NCBI RefSeq assembly: GCF_001939115.1
Contig: NZ_MQTZ01000044.1
Coordinates: 186,001 to 250,000 of the forward strand
Source: Leptolyngbya sp. 'hensonii'
GTDB lineage: Bacteria > Cyanobacteriota > Cyanobacteriia > GCF-001939115
Reading direction: 5' to 3'
Length of the DNA stretch: 64,000 nucleotides
The notes under the pieces are model-generated. The model was given only the letters and a program-made list of their open reading frames with translations. It had not been told where the DNA came from and searched no databases. Shown piece after piece: positions 53,387-62,752 of this stretch (the stretch's first letter is position 1; every line of letters begins with the position of its first letter). The position numbers and the translations under genes were made by a program.

Positions 53387-55309
53387 ATGACTGCATCTGC
53401 TGACTCTCAACTGACTGGGCCGTTGACGCCAGTCACTCAGAACTCAGAATCGCCAGAGTTGGCTGACTCTAGCGAGGTTTTGCAGCCTGCGGTAGATCTG
53501 CAACCCGAACTGGTCTTTACCCAAGATCGGACCGGTCAATACCTTTCCTTCTACTGGCGTGATTCCGGTCATTATGGGCTGGGCTCTGATCAGGTGGTTC
53601 ATAGTTGGATGAGCGACATCTTTGGTCCGGTTGCCATGACCCCATACCTAGACCAGATTTGCCAGGTGCTGGAATCTTCAGTCCCGACCCAATTTACCTA
53701 TCCATTCCGCTGTGGTGATTATCATCTGGTGTTTGATCTCACCGTCAGTCCAGTGCAGATCCCTGGCCGCCCTGTAACCCTGGTCATCGTGATGGGTCGT
53801 CTGCTCAGCGATGGGACGAAAAGCAATGGTCTGGCGGTGCCGATGACAAGGCCTGCCAGCTTTACCAATCCCGATCGCTACCAGCGCCTGTTGACCCTGA
53901 TTTCCTGGAATATTCGCCGTACCCTGGATCTGGGCACGATCTGGAAACAAACTGCCATGGGTCTGGGCAAGGCTCTACAGCTAGATCACTGCCTGGTTTG
54001 TTCCTATAAGCCGGGTCACCCTCAGGTTAGAGTGGTGGCTGAATATTGCTGGAACGGTACGGAACTACTGCTAGGGCAGGATCTGCTCCTGTCGGATTAT
54101 CCCTATCTGCAACAAACTCTGGCGATCCTGAAACCCATCCTGCAGGATCTGAACCCGATGGATGCTCACGGTTCTGCCATTCCGGGGGATCTGCCCCCAA
54201 TCCGGTTGAATGGGTTGAGCCTGAATTCTCGGCATCCTGGGGCTCCCCTGACTGAGATCCGGCGATCGCTGCTGGCTGTTGCGACTTGCTATGGAGAGCG
54301 CCCGAATGGCATCATTTGTTTGTATCGGAGTTGTGTTCCCCAGGCTTGCTGGGGGGATGCTGAAGTGGAGCTGGTGCGAGAACTGGCTGACCAGGTTGGT
54401 ACGGCGATCGCCCATGCCACCCTGTTCTCTGACAGCCATGCCCTGACCGTGGAACTGCAGCGGGTCAACGACAGTCTGGTTCAGAAGCATCGGGAATTGG
54501 AGGAGGCCCATCAACAGGCTGAAGAAGCCTCCCGATTGAAGAGTGAATTCCTGGCCAATACCTCCCACGAGTTGCGAACACCCCTGAACGGTATGCTGGG
54601 CTTCTTGAAGCTGGTCATGGATGGGATGGCGGATGACCCGGAGGAGCAGCAGGAGTTTATTGAGGAAGCCTATCGATCGGCCCTCCATCTCCTCAACATC
54701 ATTAATGACATTCTGGATATTGCCAAGATTGAAGCCGGTAAGATGCAGTTGGAGCTGAATCCGGTCAAATTGGATGATCTGTTTACCGATGTCAGAGACT
54801 TCACAGCGGCCCAGGCCCTGCAAAAACAACTCAGTTTTGAGATTCTGAAACCGGCAACCCACGACGAAATTATTGTCTATGGCAACTACCAGCGCTTGCT
54901 GCAAGTGATGCTGAATCTGGTCGGCAATGCGATCAAATTTACCCATGAAGGGGGCATTACCATCAGTGCTGAGGTGATTCGCAGGCGGGTTGCTGCCCAC
55001 AATCGCGAGTTTCCCGGTACCGTCAAGGTGCGGGTGGCGGATACCGGCATTGGGGTTTCTTTAGAAAAGCAGGATAAACTGTTTCAGTCTTTTAGCCAGG
55101 TGGATGGGTCGCGAACTCGACAGTATGGAGGCACCGGTCTGGGGCTGGTGATTTCTCAGAAGCTGGTGGAAGCGATGGCGGGTGTGGTGAATTTCTACAG
55201 CCTGGGGGAAGGGCTGGGTTCCACAGTCACGTTTACGGTTCCGCTTTACCAGGAACCGCTGATGGTTTCCAGTCAATCTAAGGACACGATCGATCTGCTC
55301 ACCCCATAG
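53387..55309 (+). CDS. Soluble sensor histidine kinase (PAS-like, GAF-like, HisKA, HATPase)
   Basis: The 640-aa protein has no membrane helix. A PAS-like domain (about 40-145; FTQDRTGQYLSFYWRDSGHY) is followed by a GAF-like domain (about 165-350), then a coiled coil and the kinase core: SHELRTPLNGMLGFL, NLVGNAIKF, DTGIGV and GTGLGLV. It ends after the ATPase domain without a receiver. The HisKA region closely resembles that of the kinase at 21080 (LRTPLN, LLNIINDxLDIAKIEAG), so they belong to one subfamily. The input signal is unknown. No regulator gene lies adjacent. Confidence 0.9.
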   Translation: MTASADSQLTGPLTPVTQNSESPELADSSEVLQPAVDLQPELVFTQDRTGQYLSFYWRDSGHYGLGSDQVVHSWMSDIFGPVAMTPYLDQICQVLESSVPTQFTYPFRCGDYHLVFDLTVSPVQIPGRPVTLVIVMGRLLSDGTKSNGLAVPMTRPASFTNPDRYQRLLTLISWNIRRTLDLGTIWKQTAMGLGKALQLDHCLVCSYKPGHPQVRVVAEYCWNGTELLLGQDLLLSDYPYLQQTLAILKPILQDLNPMDAHGSAIPGDLPPIRLNGLSLNSRHPGAPLTEIRRSLLAVATCYGERPNGIICLYRSCVPQACWGDAEVELVRELADQVGTAIAHATLFSDSHALTVELQRVNDSLVQKHRELEEAHQQAEEASRLKSEFLANTSHELRTPLNGMLGFLKLVMDGMADDPEEQQEFIEEAYRSALHLLNIINDILDIAKIEAGKMQLELNPVKLDDLFTDVRDFTAAQALQKQLSFEILKPATHDEIIVYGNYQRLLQVMLNLVGNAIKFTHEGGITISAEVIRRRVAAHNREFPGTVKVRVADTGIGVSLEKQDKLFQSFSQVDGSRTRQYGGTGLGLVISQKLVEAMAGVVNFYSLGEGLGSTVTFTVPLYQEPLMVSSQSKDTIDLLTP

Positions 55310-55315
55310 TTTGGC

Positions 55316-55642
55316 ATGCCTTGGTGATTTCGTAATTTTCTGATCAGTCGATCGCCAACCCAACTGGAGATTGAAGCTCCTGTGATTGTGATTGTGGAGG
55401 CTAAAAAAGAGAACCTGAACCGTGGTTTAGGTCCATGTATTGCCGAAATGGTCGCAGCACAGAAATTTAATACCGTGAATAATAATCCGATTTCTGTGAT
55501 TTTTGGTTCCGTCACGAGGGGAACTGCCTGGAAATTTTTGCAATTGGAGGGACAGACGGTAACGATCGACCTGGCAGAATATCCTCTACCGCCAGTAGAG
55601 GATATTCTGGGGTTTCTGATCTGGATGCTCCAGGGAAGCTAA
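55316..55642 (+). pseudogene. Remnant of a cyanobacterial gene (5' truncated, frameshifted)
   Basis: The frame from 55328 reads [30 protein letters not shown] and later [14 protein letters not shown] recognise this as the C-terminal half of a common ~200-aa cyanobacterial protein (DFIISRSPEQ ... VEAKxENIxxGLGQC ... GTxWKFLxL). The first half is missing. The residues LGDFVI that should precede ISRSP appear in a different frame at 55321-55338, so a frameshift is also present. It begins 7 bp after the preceding gene, and no start codon with a ribosome binding site is available. A downstream GTG at 55382 could produce an 86-aa fragment. Confidence 0.75.
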
Positions 55643-55703
55643 GCAGGTCATGGGAGCCCCAGCGTGATCTAGACTAGGAGATGGCGCAACGAGGAAGAAC
55701 TGC

Positions 55704-56357
55704 ATGACTGAGCAAGTAGAAGCCCGTGAGATTTTTCAGGCTGCTTACGAGAACCGCTATACCTGGGATACTAATTTCCCTGGGTTTAGTGCAGACGTGC
55801 ATCTCAAACAGGATGATCAGGTCTTCACGGGCAAAGTCCGTGTGACGGGTGACCTGAAGGTTGAAGTTTTGGACGTAGCCGATGATCGGGCGAAAGAGGA
55901 AATCAAGCAACTGGTCGAGTCTGTGGTGACTCATCGGGTTCGTAGATCCTTTGAACAGGCTCACGGCAAAAACACCTTCAGCCTGGGTCAAACGGATAAG
56001 ACGGGGGCTGTGGAGATCCTGGTTCAGGGGGATGCCATGGGCTCCAACTACAAAGTCCGAAATCGAGAAATCAGCCAGGTGAGTCGAGTGATGGGGCCAA
56101 CTGCCTTTACGATCGACCACAAGGCTACTCTGGATACCGGCGAGGGCTATGTCTCCATCCGCTATGATGCAGTTTTTCGGAGTTCTCAAACGGATGAACT
56201 GTTGGCTGAGAAAAAGTTTGAAGACACCTATGAGAAGATCGGCAACTACTACCTGATCACCCATCAGGTCGTTCAGACCTCTGAGGCAGGGCAGGGTGTT
56301 GTGCGGGATGAATTTAGTTTCTCCAATGTCAAATTGCTAGAACCGGCAACGGTTTGA
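55704..56357 (+). CDS. DUF3386 protein
   Basis: The 217-aa protein matches DUF3386, a family of cyanobacteria and plants. It starts with EAREIFQAAYENRYTW and continues with GFSADVHL and TFSLGQTDKTGAVEI; the C-terminal half is beta-rich, ending in RDEFSFSNVKLL. Function is unknown. The beta-strand pattern suggests a single barrel-like domain; there is no export signal. It precedes the nfu gene after 88 bp. Confidence 0.86.
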   Translation: MTEQVEAREIFQAAYENRYTWDTNFPGFSADVHLKQDDQVFTGKVRVTGDLKVEVLDVADDRAKEEIKQLVESVVTHRVRRSFEQAHGKNTFSLGQTDKTGAVEILVQGDAMGSNYKVRNREISQVSRVMGPTAFTIDHKATLDTGEGYVSIRYDAVFRSSQTDELLAEKKFEDTYEKIGNYYLITHQVVQTSEAGQGVVRDEFSFSNVKLLEPATV

Positions 56358-56445
56358 ATCATTTCTGTCTGTTTGTAACACTCCATTGCCAATGGGCGTG
56401 GGAAAATAAATAAAGGCCACTTGAATCGATTTATCGAGGTAACTT

Positions 56446-56694
56446 ATGTCTCAAGCTCAAACCATGGAGCTGACTTCCGAGAATGTTGAAAAGGTGCTGG
56501 ATGAATTACGTCCCTACCTGATGTCTGACGGTGGCAACGTGGAACTCGTCGAGATTGAAGGGCCTGTGGTGAAATTGCGGTTACAGGGTGCCTGTGGCTC
56601 CTGTCCCAGTTCTACAATGACGCTGAGAATGGGCATTGAACGCCGCTTACGGGAATTCATCCCCGAAATTGCTGAAGTTGAACAGATTCTGTGA
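56446..56694 (+). CDS. nfu: NifU-like iron-sulfur scaffold protein (Nfu)
   Basis: The 82-aa protein is a stand-alone NifU C-terminal domain with the cluster-binding CxxC in [13 protein letters not shown]. The N-terminal part [20 protein letters not shown] is also characteristic. Cyanobacterial Nfu is the main scaffold for [4Fe-4S] clusters and supplies photosystem I. GAGGT lies 5 nt before the ATG. It is probably transcribed alone. Confidence 0.95.
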   Translation: MSQAQTMELTSENVEKVLDELRPYLMSDGGNVELVEIEGPVVKLRLQGACGSCPSSTMTLRMGIERRLREFIPEIAEVEQIL

Positions 56695-56934
56695 TGGGCG
56701 TTGATCCTGGATTCTGGGTCGGGGCAGGCTGATGATCTTGCCTTGCAGGCAGTCGGTAAAGCCGTTCAGGTTGCCCTTATCAATGGAATATGGGTTATAA
56801 AAACAGCCTTATCTGCATTCTTGGGGATGGGGAACATTGCTTTGCATGATGGGTATGGGTTATGGAGATTGAGTTTTAATCGTCAAATTTTGAATTGATA
56901 TTAAAATCAAACTCAAAACTCATCACCATTTTTT

Positions 56935-59166
56935 ATGGTTCATCCTCTTTACGTTGCCTTTATCTGGCATCAACATCAGCCTCTTTATAAGTCCAGAGTG
57001 GCAGGGACTTATCGTTTGCCCTGGGTCAGACTTCATGGCGTCAAAGACTATCTCGACTTAATCCTGCTCCTGGAGAAGTATCCTAAACTACATCAGACTG
57101 TGAACCTGGTGCCTTCTCTGATCCTACAGATTGAGGATTATGTTGCTGGCATTGCTTCTGATCCCTATCTGGAACTGACGCTGACCCCCACTGAGCAGCT
57201 CGATCTGGATCAGAAAACCTATATTGTTGAGCATTTTTTTGATGCGAACCATCACAATCTGATCGATCCCCATCCTCGCTATGGAGAACTCTACCTGCAG
57301 CGCCAGGAGAAGGGGCGGGCCTGGTGCCTGGAAAACTGGCAACAACGAGATTATGGAGATTTGCTGGCCTGGCACAATCTGGCCTGGATCGATCCCCTGT
57401 TTTGGGATGATCCGGAGATTGACCGATGGTTGAAGCAGGGCAAAGATTTTACTCTGGACGATCGACACCGTATCTGTGCCAAACATCGGCAAATCATGAG
57501 CCGGATTATTCCCCAGCACCGGGCCATGCAGGATGCGGGTCAGCTTGAGGTGACGACCACTCCTTACACCCACCCGATTATGCCCCTGCTGGCGAATACA
57601 GACGCGGGTCGGGTCGCCGTTCCTGGGATGCCTCTGCCAGAGCAACCGTTTCAATGGCCAGAAGATATCCCCCGCCATCTGCACAAGGCTCGCCAGATGT
57701 ATGAGGCGCGGTTTGGCCGATCGCCTCAGGGACTCTGGCCTTCAGAACAATCGGTTAGTCCCCAGGTGCTGCCCTACATCACAGAAGCAGGTTTCCGCTG
57801 GATTTGCTCGGATGAGGCGGTGTTAGGCTGGTCCCTCAAGCATTTCTTCCATCGGGATGCCACGGGTAATGTGCTGGAGCCAGAACTCCTGTATCGGCCT
57901 TACCGGCTGGAGACTCCCCACGGCGATCTGGCGATCGTCTTTCGAGATCACCGACTTTCCGATCTGATTGGGTTCACCTATGGGGCGATGGAACCGAAGC
58001 GGGCTGCGGCTGATCTGGCAGGGCACCTGGAGGCGATCGCCCGCAGCCTGCGCCAACGGCAGCCAGGAGGGGGAACAACCCTGGAGCATCCCTGGTTGGT
58101 GACGATCGCCCTGGACGGCGAGAATTGCTGGGAGTTTTACCACGAAGATGGTAAGCCCTTCCTGGAGTCTCTCTACCAGGCCCTGAGTCAGACTTCAGAA
58201 CTGAAGCTGGTGACCGTTTCAGAATTCTTGCAGCAATTTCCAGCCACCGAAACCCTCCCGGTAGCCCAACTCCATAGCGGTTCCTGGGTGGATGGCAACT
58301 TCACAACCTGGATTGGGGATGCAGCCAAGAATCGGGCCTGGGATTTGCTGACCACGGCTCGCCAGGTGCTGGCCAGCCATCCAGAGGCAACTGAAGCGGC
58401 AAACCCGGCAGCCTGGGAAGCTCTCTATGCGGCGGAAGGTTCCGATTGGTTCTGGTGGTTTGGGGAAGGGCATACCTCTAACCAGGACGCCATTTTTGAC
58501 CAGCTCTTCCGTGAACATCTGGTTGCCCTGTACCAGGCTTTGGATGAGCCCATTCCAGCCAACTTGCAACAACCGGTTGAAGTCCATGAAGTCCAGGCTG
58601 AACACCGTCCCCAGGGCTTTATTCATCCCGTTGTGAATGGGATTGGGGATGAGCAAGATTGGGATCGGGCGGGTCGGATCGAAGTTGGTGGGGCGAGAGG
58701 CACGATGCACCGTAGTAGTGCTATTCAGAAACTCTGGTATGGGGTGGATCACCTCAACTTCTATCTCCGCTTGGATTTCCAAACTGGGAAGCGTCCAGGG
58801 CTGGACTGCCCACCCGAACTGAATCTGTTCTGGTTCTATCCAGATCAGACCATGCACAACAGCCCGATTCGTCTGGCCGAGTTACCGGATCATGCCCCTC
58901 TGAACTATCTCTATCACCATCATCTGGGTGTTAACCTGCTAACCCAATCCACCTGGTTCCAGGAAGCTGGGGAACACCACCAGTGGATTACCCGTGCCAG
59001 TCGGGCCCAGATTGGCTTGGATGAGTGCCTGGAGCTGGCTGTTCCCTGGGCAGACTTGCAGGCCAACCCGGATTGGGCCTTACGATTGGTGATGATTCTG
59101 TCTGAAAACGGCAAATATACCAGCTATTTACCGGAGGATGTCCTGGTACCACTCGATGTACCTTAA
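56935..59166 (+). CDS. Glycoside hydrolase family 57 enzyme
   Basis: The 743-aa protein starts with the family motif YVAFIWHQHQPLY. The catalytic nucleophile is probably Glu271 in LWPSEQSV, and the acid/base is probably Asp343 in FRDHRLSDLIGF. A further GH57 motif appears as DGENCWEFYH. The last ~170 residues (from about 570) form a beta-rich accessory domain. GH57 members act on alpha-glucans as amylases, 4-alpha-glucanotransferases or branching enzymes; a role in glycogen turnover is likely here, but the exact reaction is not visible. Its 3' end overlaps the first codons of priA if the longest priA start is used. Confidence 0.9.
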   Translation: MVHPLYVAFIWHQHQPLYKSRVAGTYRLPWVRLHGVKDYLDLILLLEKYPKLHQTVNLVPSLILQIEDYVAGIASDPYLELTLTPTEQLDLDQKTYIVEHFFDANHHNLIDPHPRYGELYLQRQEKGRAWCLENWQQRDYGDLLAWHNLAWIDPLFWDDPEIDRWLKQGKDFTLDDRHRICAKHRQIMSRIIPQHRAMQDAGQLEVTTTPYTHPIMPLLANTDAGRVAVPGMPLPEQPFQWPEDIPRHLHKARQMYEARFGRSPQGLWPSEQSVSPQVLPYITEAGFRWICSDEAVLGWSLKHFFHRDATGNVLEPELLYRPYRLETPHGDLAIVFRDHRLSDLIGFTYGAMEPKRAAADLAGHLEAIARSLRQRQPGGGTTLEHPWLVTIALDGENCWEFYHEDGKPFLESLYQALSQTSELKLVTVSEFLQQFPATETLPVAQLHSGSWVDGNFTTWIGDAAKNRAWDLLTTARQVLASHPEATEAANPAAWEALYAAEGSDWFWWFGEGHTSNQDAIFDQLFREHLVALYQALDEPIPANLQQPVEVHEVQAEHRPQGFIHPVVNGIGDEQDWDRAGRIEVGGARGTMHRSSAIQKLWYGVDHLNFYLRLDFQTGKRPGLDCPPELNLFWFYPDQTMHNSPIRLAELPDHAPLNYLYHHHLGVNLLTQSTWFQEAGEHHQWITRASRAQIGLDECLELAVPWADLQANPDWALRLVMILSENGKYTSYLPEDVLVPLDVP

Positions 59167-61681
59167 GAGTCCTGCGCCTATTTCCTGTATTGAGATGCCT
59201 GGATCCCCCCCAATGGCTGAGCCTGCTGGCGATGAGCAACCCACCATTGGGGGCACCCCCTGGATTGAAGTTCTGGTGGATTGTCCGGGAGCCCAGGGAC
59301 TGTTCACTTACCGTCTACCTTTGGATCTGGTCGTCCAACCGGGGGATATCCTAACCGTTCCTTTTGGTGCCCAACAGGTGGGGGCGATCGCAATCCGGTT
59401 TGTCATTGCCCCCCCTCCTGATCTCCAGCCCGAACAATTGCGGGAGGTGACTGATGTGGTGGCCCCGGCATTCTTCCCGCCCCATTACTGGCACCTGTTG
59501 CACCAGGTGGCAACTTACTATCACACCCCCCTGATCCAGGTGATCCGGGTGGCCCTGCCGCCGGGATTGTTGCGGCGATCGCAGCGGCGAATTCGCCTGC
59601 TGCCGGTCTCTGCTCCCGTGAGTTGTTCTCCTGCCGCCCAGCACCTGCTGGCCCTGCTGCAGGCGGGTAAAACCGGAGACTATACCTGGCAATACCTGCG
59701 ACGGCAGGTCCGGGGAGCCGATCGGGCTTTGCGCGAATTGTTACACCAGGGGCTGGTAGAAAGTTACCTGGAACCACCCACCCCGATGCGGCCTAAACTC
59801 CAGCAGGCGGTCACCTTGACGGACGGAATCCCGGTAGACCTGACGCCCCGTCAACAGGAGATCCTGGATGTGTTGCGCCGTCGGGGTGGCGATCTATGGC
59901 TGACGGACCTAATTCAGATCTGCCACACCAGTACGGGCACCCTAAAAACCCTGGCGCTAAAAGGCTGTGTGGTGATTCAGAATCGGGAAGTGCTGCGGGG
60001 AGAAACGGGCCAGATCCTGGAGCGGGATCAGCCCAAGGCCCTCACTCCAGCTCAGACCCTGGCGGTGCAGGCCCTGACGCACCTGAGCGACCCTAGGGAG
60101 GTGTTGCTCCATGGGGTCACGGGTTCCGGCAAGACCGAGGTCTACCTGCAGGTAATCGCACCCTTACTGCAGGCCGGAAAATCGGCACTGGTTCTGGTGC
60201 CTGAAATTGGCCTTACCCCCCAGTTAACCGATCGGTTTCGAGCCCGCTTCGGCAGCCAGGTCTGGGTCTACCACAGTGCCCTCTCCGATGGGGAACGGTA
60301 CGACACTTGGCGACAGATGCTGCAAGGCCCTCCCCGAGTCGTGATCGGCACCCGATCGGCCATCTTTTTGCCCCTGGCTAACTTGGGCCTGATTATCCTG
60401 GATGAGGAGCATGACAACAGCTTTAAACAGGACCAGCCCATGCCCTGCTACCATGCCCGTACCGTGGCCCGCTGGCGATCGCAACTGGATAACTGTCCCC
60501 TGGTCTTGGGTTCAGCCACCCCATCCCTGGAGAGCTGGGTGGTCAGCGGCCATGGGGACATGGATCACCAACCTGAAACAGATACGCGCTCCCTCTACCT
60601 GACCCTGCCCCACCGGATTCACGATCGGCCCCTACCGCCGATTGAGGTGGTGGATATGCGACAGGAATTGGCTCAGGGCAATCGATCGGTCTTCAGTCGA
60701 TCGCTCCAGTCGGCCCTCCAGGAGATGTACGAACAGCAACAACAGGGCATCCTCTTCATTCATCGCCGAGGGCATAGCACCTTTGTCTCCTGCCGTACCT
60801 GTGGCTATGTCCTCAACTGTCCTCACTGTGATGTTTCTCTGGCTTATCATCACACCCATGAGGGGGCTGTGCAGTTGCTACGCTGCCACTACTGTAACCA
60901 TACCCAGCTCCATCCACCCCAATGCCCGAGTTGCCAGTCTTCCTACCTCAAGTTCTTCGGCAGTGGCACTCAGCGGGTTGTGCAGGAGCTGGCCCAATAT
61001 TTCCCTGCGCTGCGCTGCCTGCGCTTTGATAGCGATACCACCCGCACTAAGGGGGCGCATCGCCTTTTAATCGAACAATTTATTGCTGGGGAAGCCGATC
61101 TGCTGGTGGGCACCCAGATGTTGACGAAGGGCCTGGACTTGCCCCAGGTCACCCTGGTGGGGGTGGTTGCTGCGGATGGGCTCCTGCACCTGCCCGACTA
61201 TCAGGCTGGGGAACGAACGTTCCAGACCCTGACCCAGGTTGCGGGTCGGGCAGGTCGGGGAGTAGAGCCCGGTCGGGTGATCCTGCAGACTTATACCCCA
61301 GAGCATCCCGTCATTCAGGCTGTTCAGACCTATGCCTATCAGGCCTTTATTGCCTCAGAGCTGGCGCAGCGATCGGCGCTCCGTTATCCGCCCTGTGGTC
61401 AGCTTGTCCATCTACGCTTTAGCAGTGCAGACGAGGATGCCGTTCAACAGTCCGCTCATCAGGTGGCTGAGGCTTTGACCATTATTCTTCCGAAGACCGT
61501 AGAACTGCTGGGTCCAGCGCCCGCGATCGTCGCTCGCATTGCCCGCCGCCACCGTTGGCAAATCCTGCTGAAGTTGCCCCTGGACCGGACTGTGGAATTG
61601 CCTGAACTGGACAACCTGCGGGCTCTCTGTGCAGCTTCCGTCAGCCTGACAATTGATGTTGATCCCCTGCAGATGACCTGA
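59138..61681 (+). CDS. priA: Primosomal replication restart helicase PriA
   Basis: PriA reloads replicative helicase at stalled forks. The protein has the N-terminal DNA-binding domain (EVLVDCPGAQGLFTYRLP), Walker A HGVTGSGKTEVYLQ and Walker B ILDEEHDNSFKQ. The zinc-binding cysteines lie in CRTCGYVLNCPHC and in CHYCNHTQLHPPQCPSC. Motif VI is in QVAGRAGRG. The start is uncertain. The longest frame gives 847 aa from 59138, where GGAGG abuts the ATG directly; Met codons at 59156, 59195 and 59213 (MAEPAGDE) are alternatives, the last giving about 822 aa. With the longest form it overlaps the GH57 gene by 29 bp. Confidence 0.95.
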   Translation: MSWYHSMYLKSPAPISCIEMPGSPPMAEPAGDEQPTIGGTPWIEVLVDCPGAQGLFTYRLPLDLVVQPGDILTVPFGAQQVGAIAIRFVIAPPPDLQPEQLREVTDVVAPAFFPPHYWHLLHQVATYYHTPLIQVIRVALPPGLLRRSQRRIRLLPVSAPVSCSPAAQHLLALLQAGKTGDYTWQYLRRQVRGADRALRELLHQGLVESYLEPPTPMRPKLQQAVTLTDGIPVDLTPRQQEILDVLRRRGGDLWLTDLIQICHTSTGTLKTLALKGCVVIQNREVLRGETGQILERDQPKALTPAQTLAVQALTHLSDPREVLLHGVTGSGKTEVYLQVIAPLLQAGKSALVLVPEIGLTPQLTDRFRARFGSQVWVYHSALSDGERYDTWRQMLQGPPRVVIGTRSAIFLPLANLGLIILDEEHDNSFKQDQPMPCYHARTVARWRSQLDNCPLVLGSATPSLESWVVSGHGDMDHQPETDTRSLYLTLPHRIHDRPLPPIEVVDMRQELAQGNRSVFSRSLQSALQEMYEQQQQGILFIHRRGHSTFVSCRTCGYVLNCPHCDVSLAYHHTHEGAVQLLRCHYCNHTQLHPPQCPSCQSSYLKFFGSGTQRVVQELAQYFPALRCLRFDSDTTRTKGAHRLLIEQFIAGEADLLVGTQMLTKGLDLPQVTLVGVVAADGLLHLPDYQAGERTFQTLTQVAGRAGRGVEPGRVILQTYTPEHPVIQAVQTYAYQAFIASELAQRSALRYPPCGQLVHLRFSSADEDAVQQSAHQVAEALTIILPKTVELLGPAPAIVARIARRHRWQILLKLPLDRTVELPELDNLRALCAASVSLTIDVDPLQMT

Positions 61682-61823
61682 GCATCGGTTTCCGAGGATG
61701 ATGCAGTTCGGATGGCCATTTTGATTGAGCCTGGTGGAAATAGAAAGCGATCGTTAATAGTGCCCAGCATTTTCCCCCCAGACCACTAGAATGAAGGTCA
61801 GAATTCCTCGTATGGAGAGAAGC

Positions 61824-61919
61824 ATGTCTACCCACGATTTACTCATGCTCGTGTTGATGCTGACACCCGGTATCCTCTTATCCGCTCTGATTATGGTTGC
61901 TTTTGCTGCAGGGGGTTAA
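61824..61919 (+). CDS. 31-aa single-helix membrane miniprotein, family not recognised
   Basis: The sequence MSTHDLLMLVLMLTPGILLS continues into ALIMVAFAAGG. It has a short polar N-terminus and one hydrophobic helix with a Pro-Gly kink and a Gly-Gly end. GGAGAG stands 7 nt upstream of the ATG, and TAGAAT near 61789 may be a -10 box. Size and composition resemble small subunits of photosynthetic or respiratory membrane complexes, but I cannot match it to a named one (it is neither PetN, PetG nor PsbT by eye). It lies between priA and a convergent uncharacterised gene. Confidence 0.6.
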   Translation: MSTHDLLMLVLMLTPGILLSALIMVAFAAGG

Positions 61920-61945
61920 TTCAGGTATCCCCCTGTTCCGAGTCG

Positions 61946-62659
61946 TCATCTTTTTTGCTGATTCCAGGGGAATGCATCGGTCCAGGGTAGTTTTTTGAGC
62001 ACAAATTTACAGAGAATATAGACAGTTTGCCCGACCATGCCGCTATGGGGCGCGGCAGAACAAAGTGCTAGGCGGAGGGAGAAATCCAGGGTATCCTCTT
62101 CGCTCATAAATTTGGCATATCGCGCTTTGTCTTTCTCGGGGCTTTTCTTGTCATCCAGTTTCTTGATATTCACCAGGGGATCTGAGGCTGAGATTTCTAA
62201 AACACCCGCATCATCAGATTTTGGCTTTAACAAATCCTCAGCCGTGATCGATTCCCGTAAGGTTTGGCCGGGGGCGATGACGCTGGATGCCTGGGCCTGG
62301 AACAGGTCGATCGTCATATTGGGGGGAATTCGAATGACTCGCCGCGATCGCCCCCCCAGATCTGTTAGAGAACTACTATCCCAATCGACATAGAGCGATC
62401 GATCCTGGGTTTTATTCTCAATATTGATCGAGAACTTCTTTAAATCCCCCAATTTATAGCGGGGATCAAAGTTGAATTTGAGATTCACGCTGGTTTTGAG
62501 ACTGATGTCGCCAAAATGCTTGTCTTGCAATTCCTGATCCAGCAACCCCTGATCAACGCTGACAGAAAACTTATCGTCCAGAGATTTAAATGCCTCGTAC
62601 AGCACCCGAAAAACGACGATGAAATAGACGGCAAGGAGCAATAAATCCAGGTTTGTCAT
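61946..62659 (-). CDS. Membrane-anchored protein of unknown function
   Basis: The 237-aa protein starts with one membrane helix (LLLLAVYFIVVFRVLYEAF). The rest is a soluble, beta-rich domain with FSINIENKTQDRSLYVDWDS and VIAPGQTLRESITAED, suggesting an immunoglobulin-like fold facing one side of the membrane. A second hydrophobic stretch near 205-225 (GMVGQTVYILCKFVLKK) might be a strand or a weak helix. No family is recognised. It is convergent with the miniprotein gene, 26 bp apart. Confidence 0.68.
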   Translation of the reverse strand: MTNLDLLLLAVYFIVVFRVLYEAFKSLDDKFSVSVDQGLLDQELQDKHFGDISLKTSVNLKFNFDPRYKLGDLKKFSINIENKTQDRSLYVDWDSSSLTDLGGRSRRVIRIPPNMTIDLFQAQASSVIAPGQTLRESITAEDLLKPKSDDAGVLEISASDPLVNIKKLDDKKSPEKDKARYAKFMSEEDTLDFSLRLALCSAAPHSGMVGQTVYILCKFVLKKLPWTDAFPWNQQKR

Positions 62660-62752
62660 GGGGGGAAGGGGGGATCTCTCAGGCCAATGGAGGTATACTC
62701 AACAAATCCTGCAGGAACTGCAATATCCCTCTGCAACTCATAACACAGGCTC

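Noticed and set aside
54071-55000. 309-codon minus-strand frame
   Set aside because: It is antisense to a histidine kinase with all motifs intact; length is explained by codon bias.
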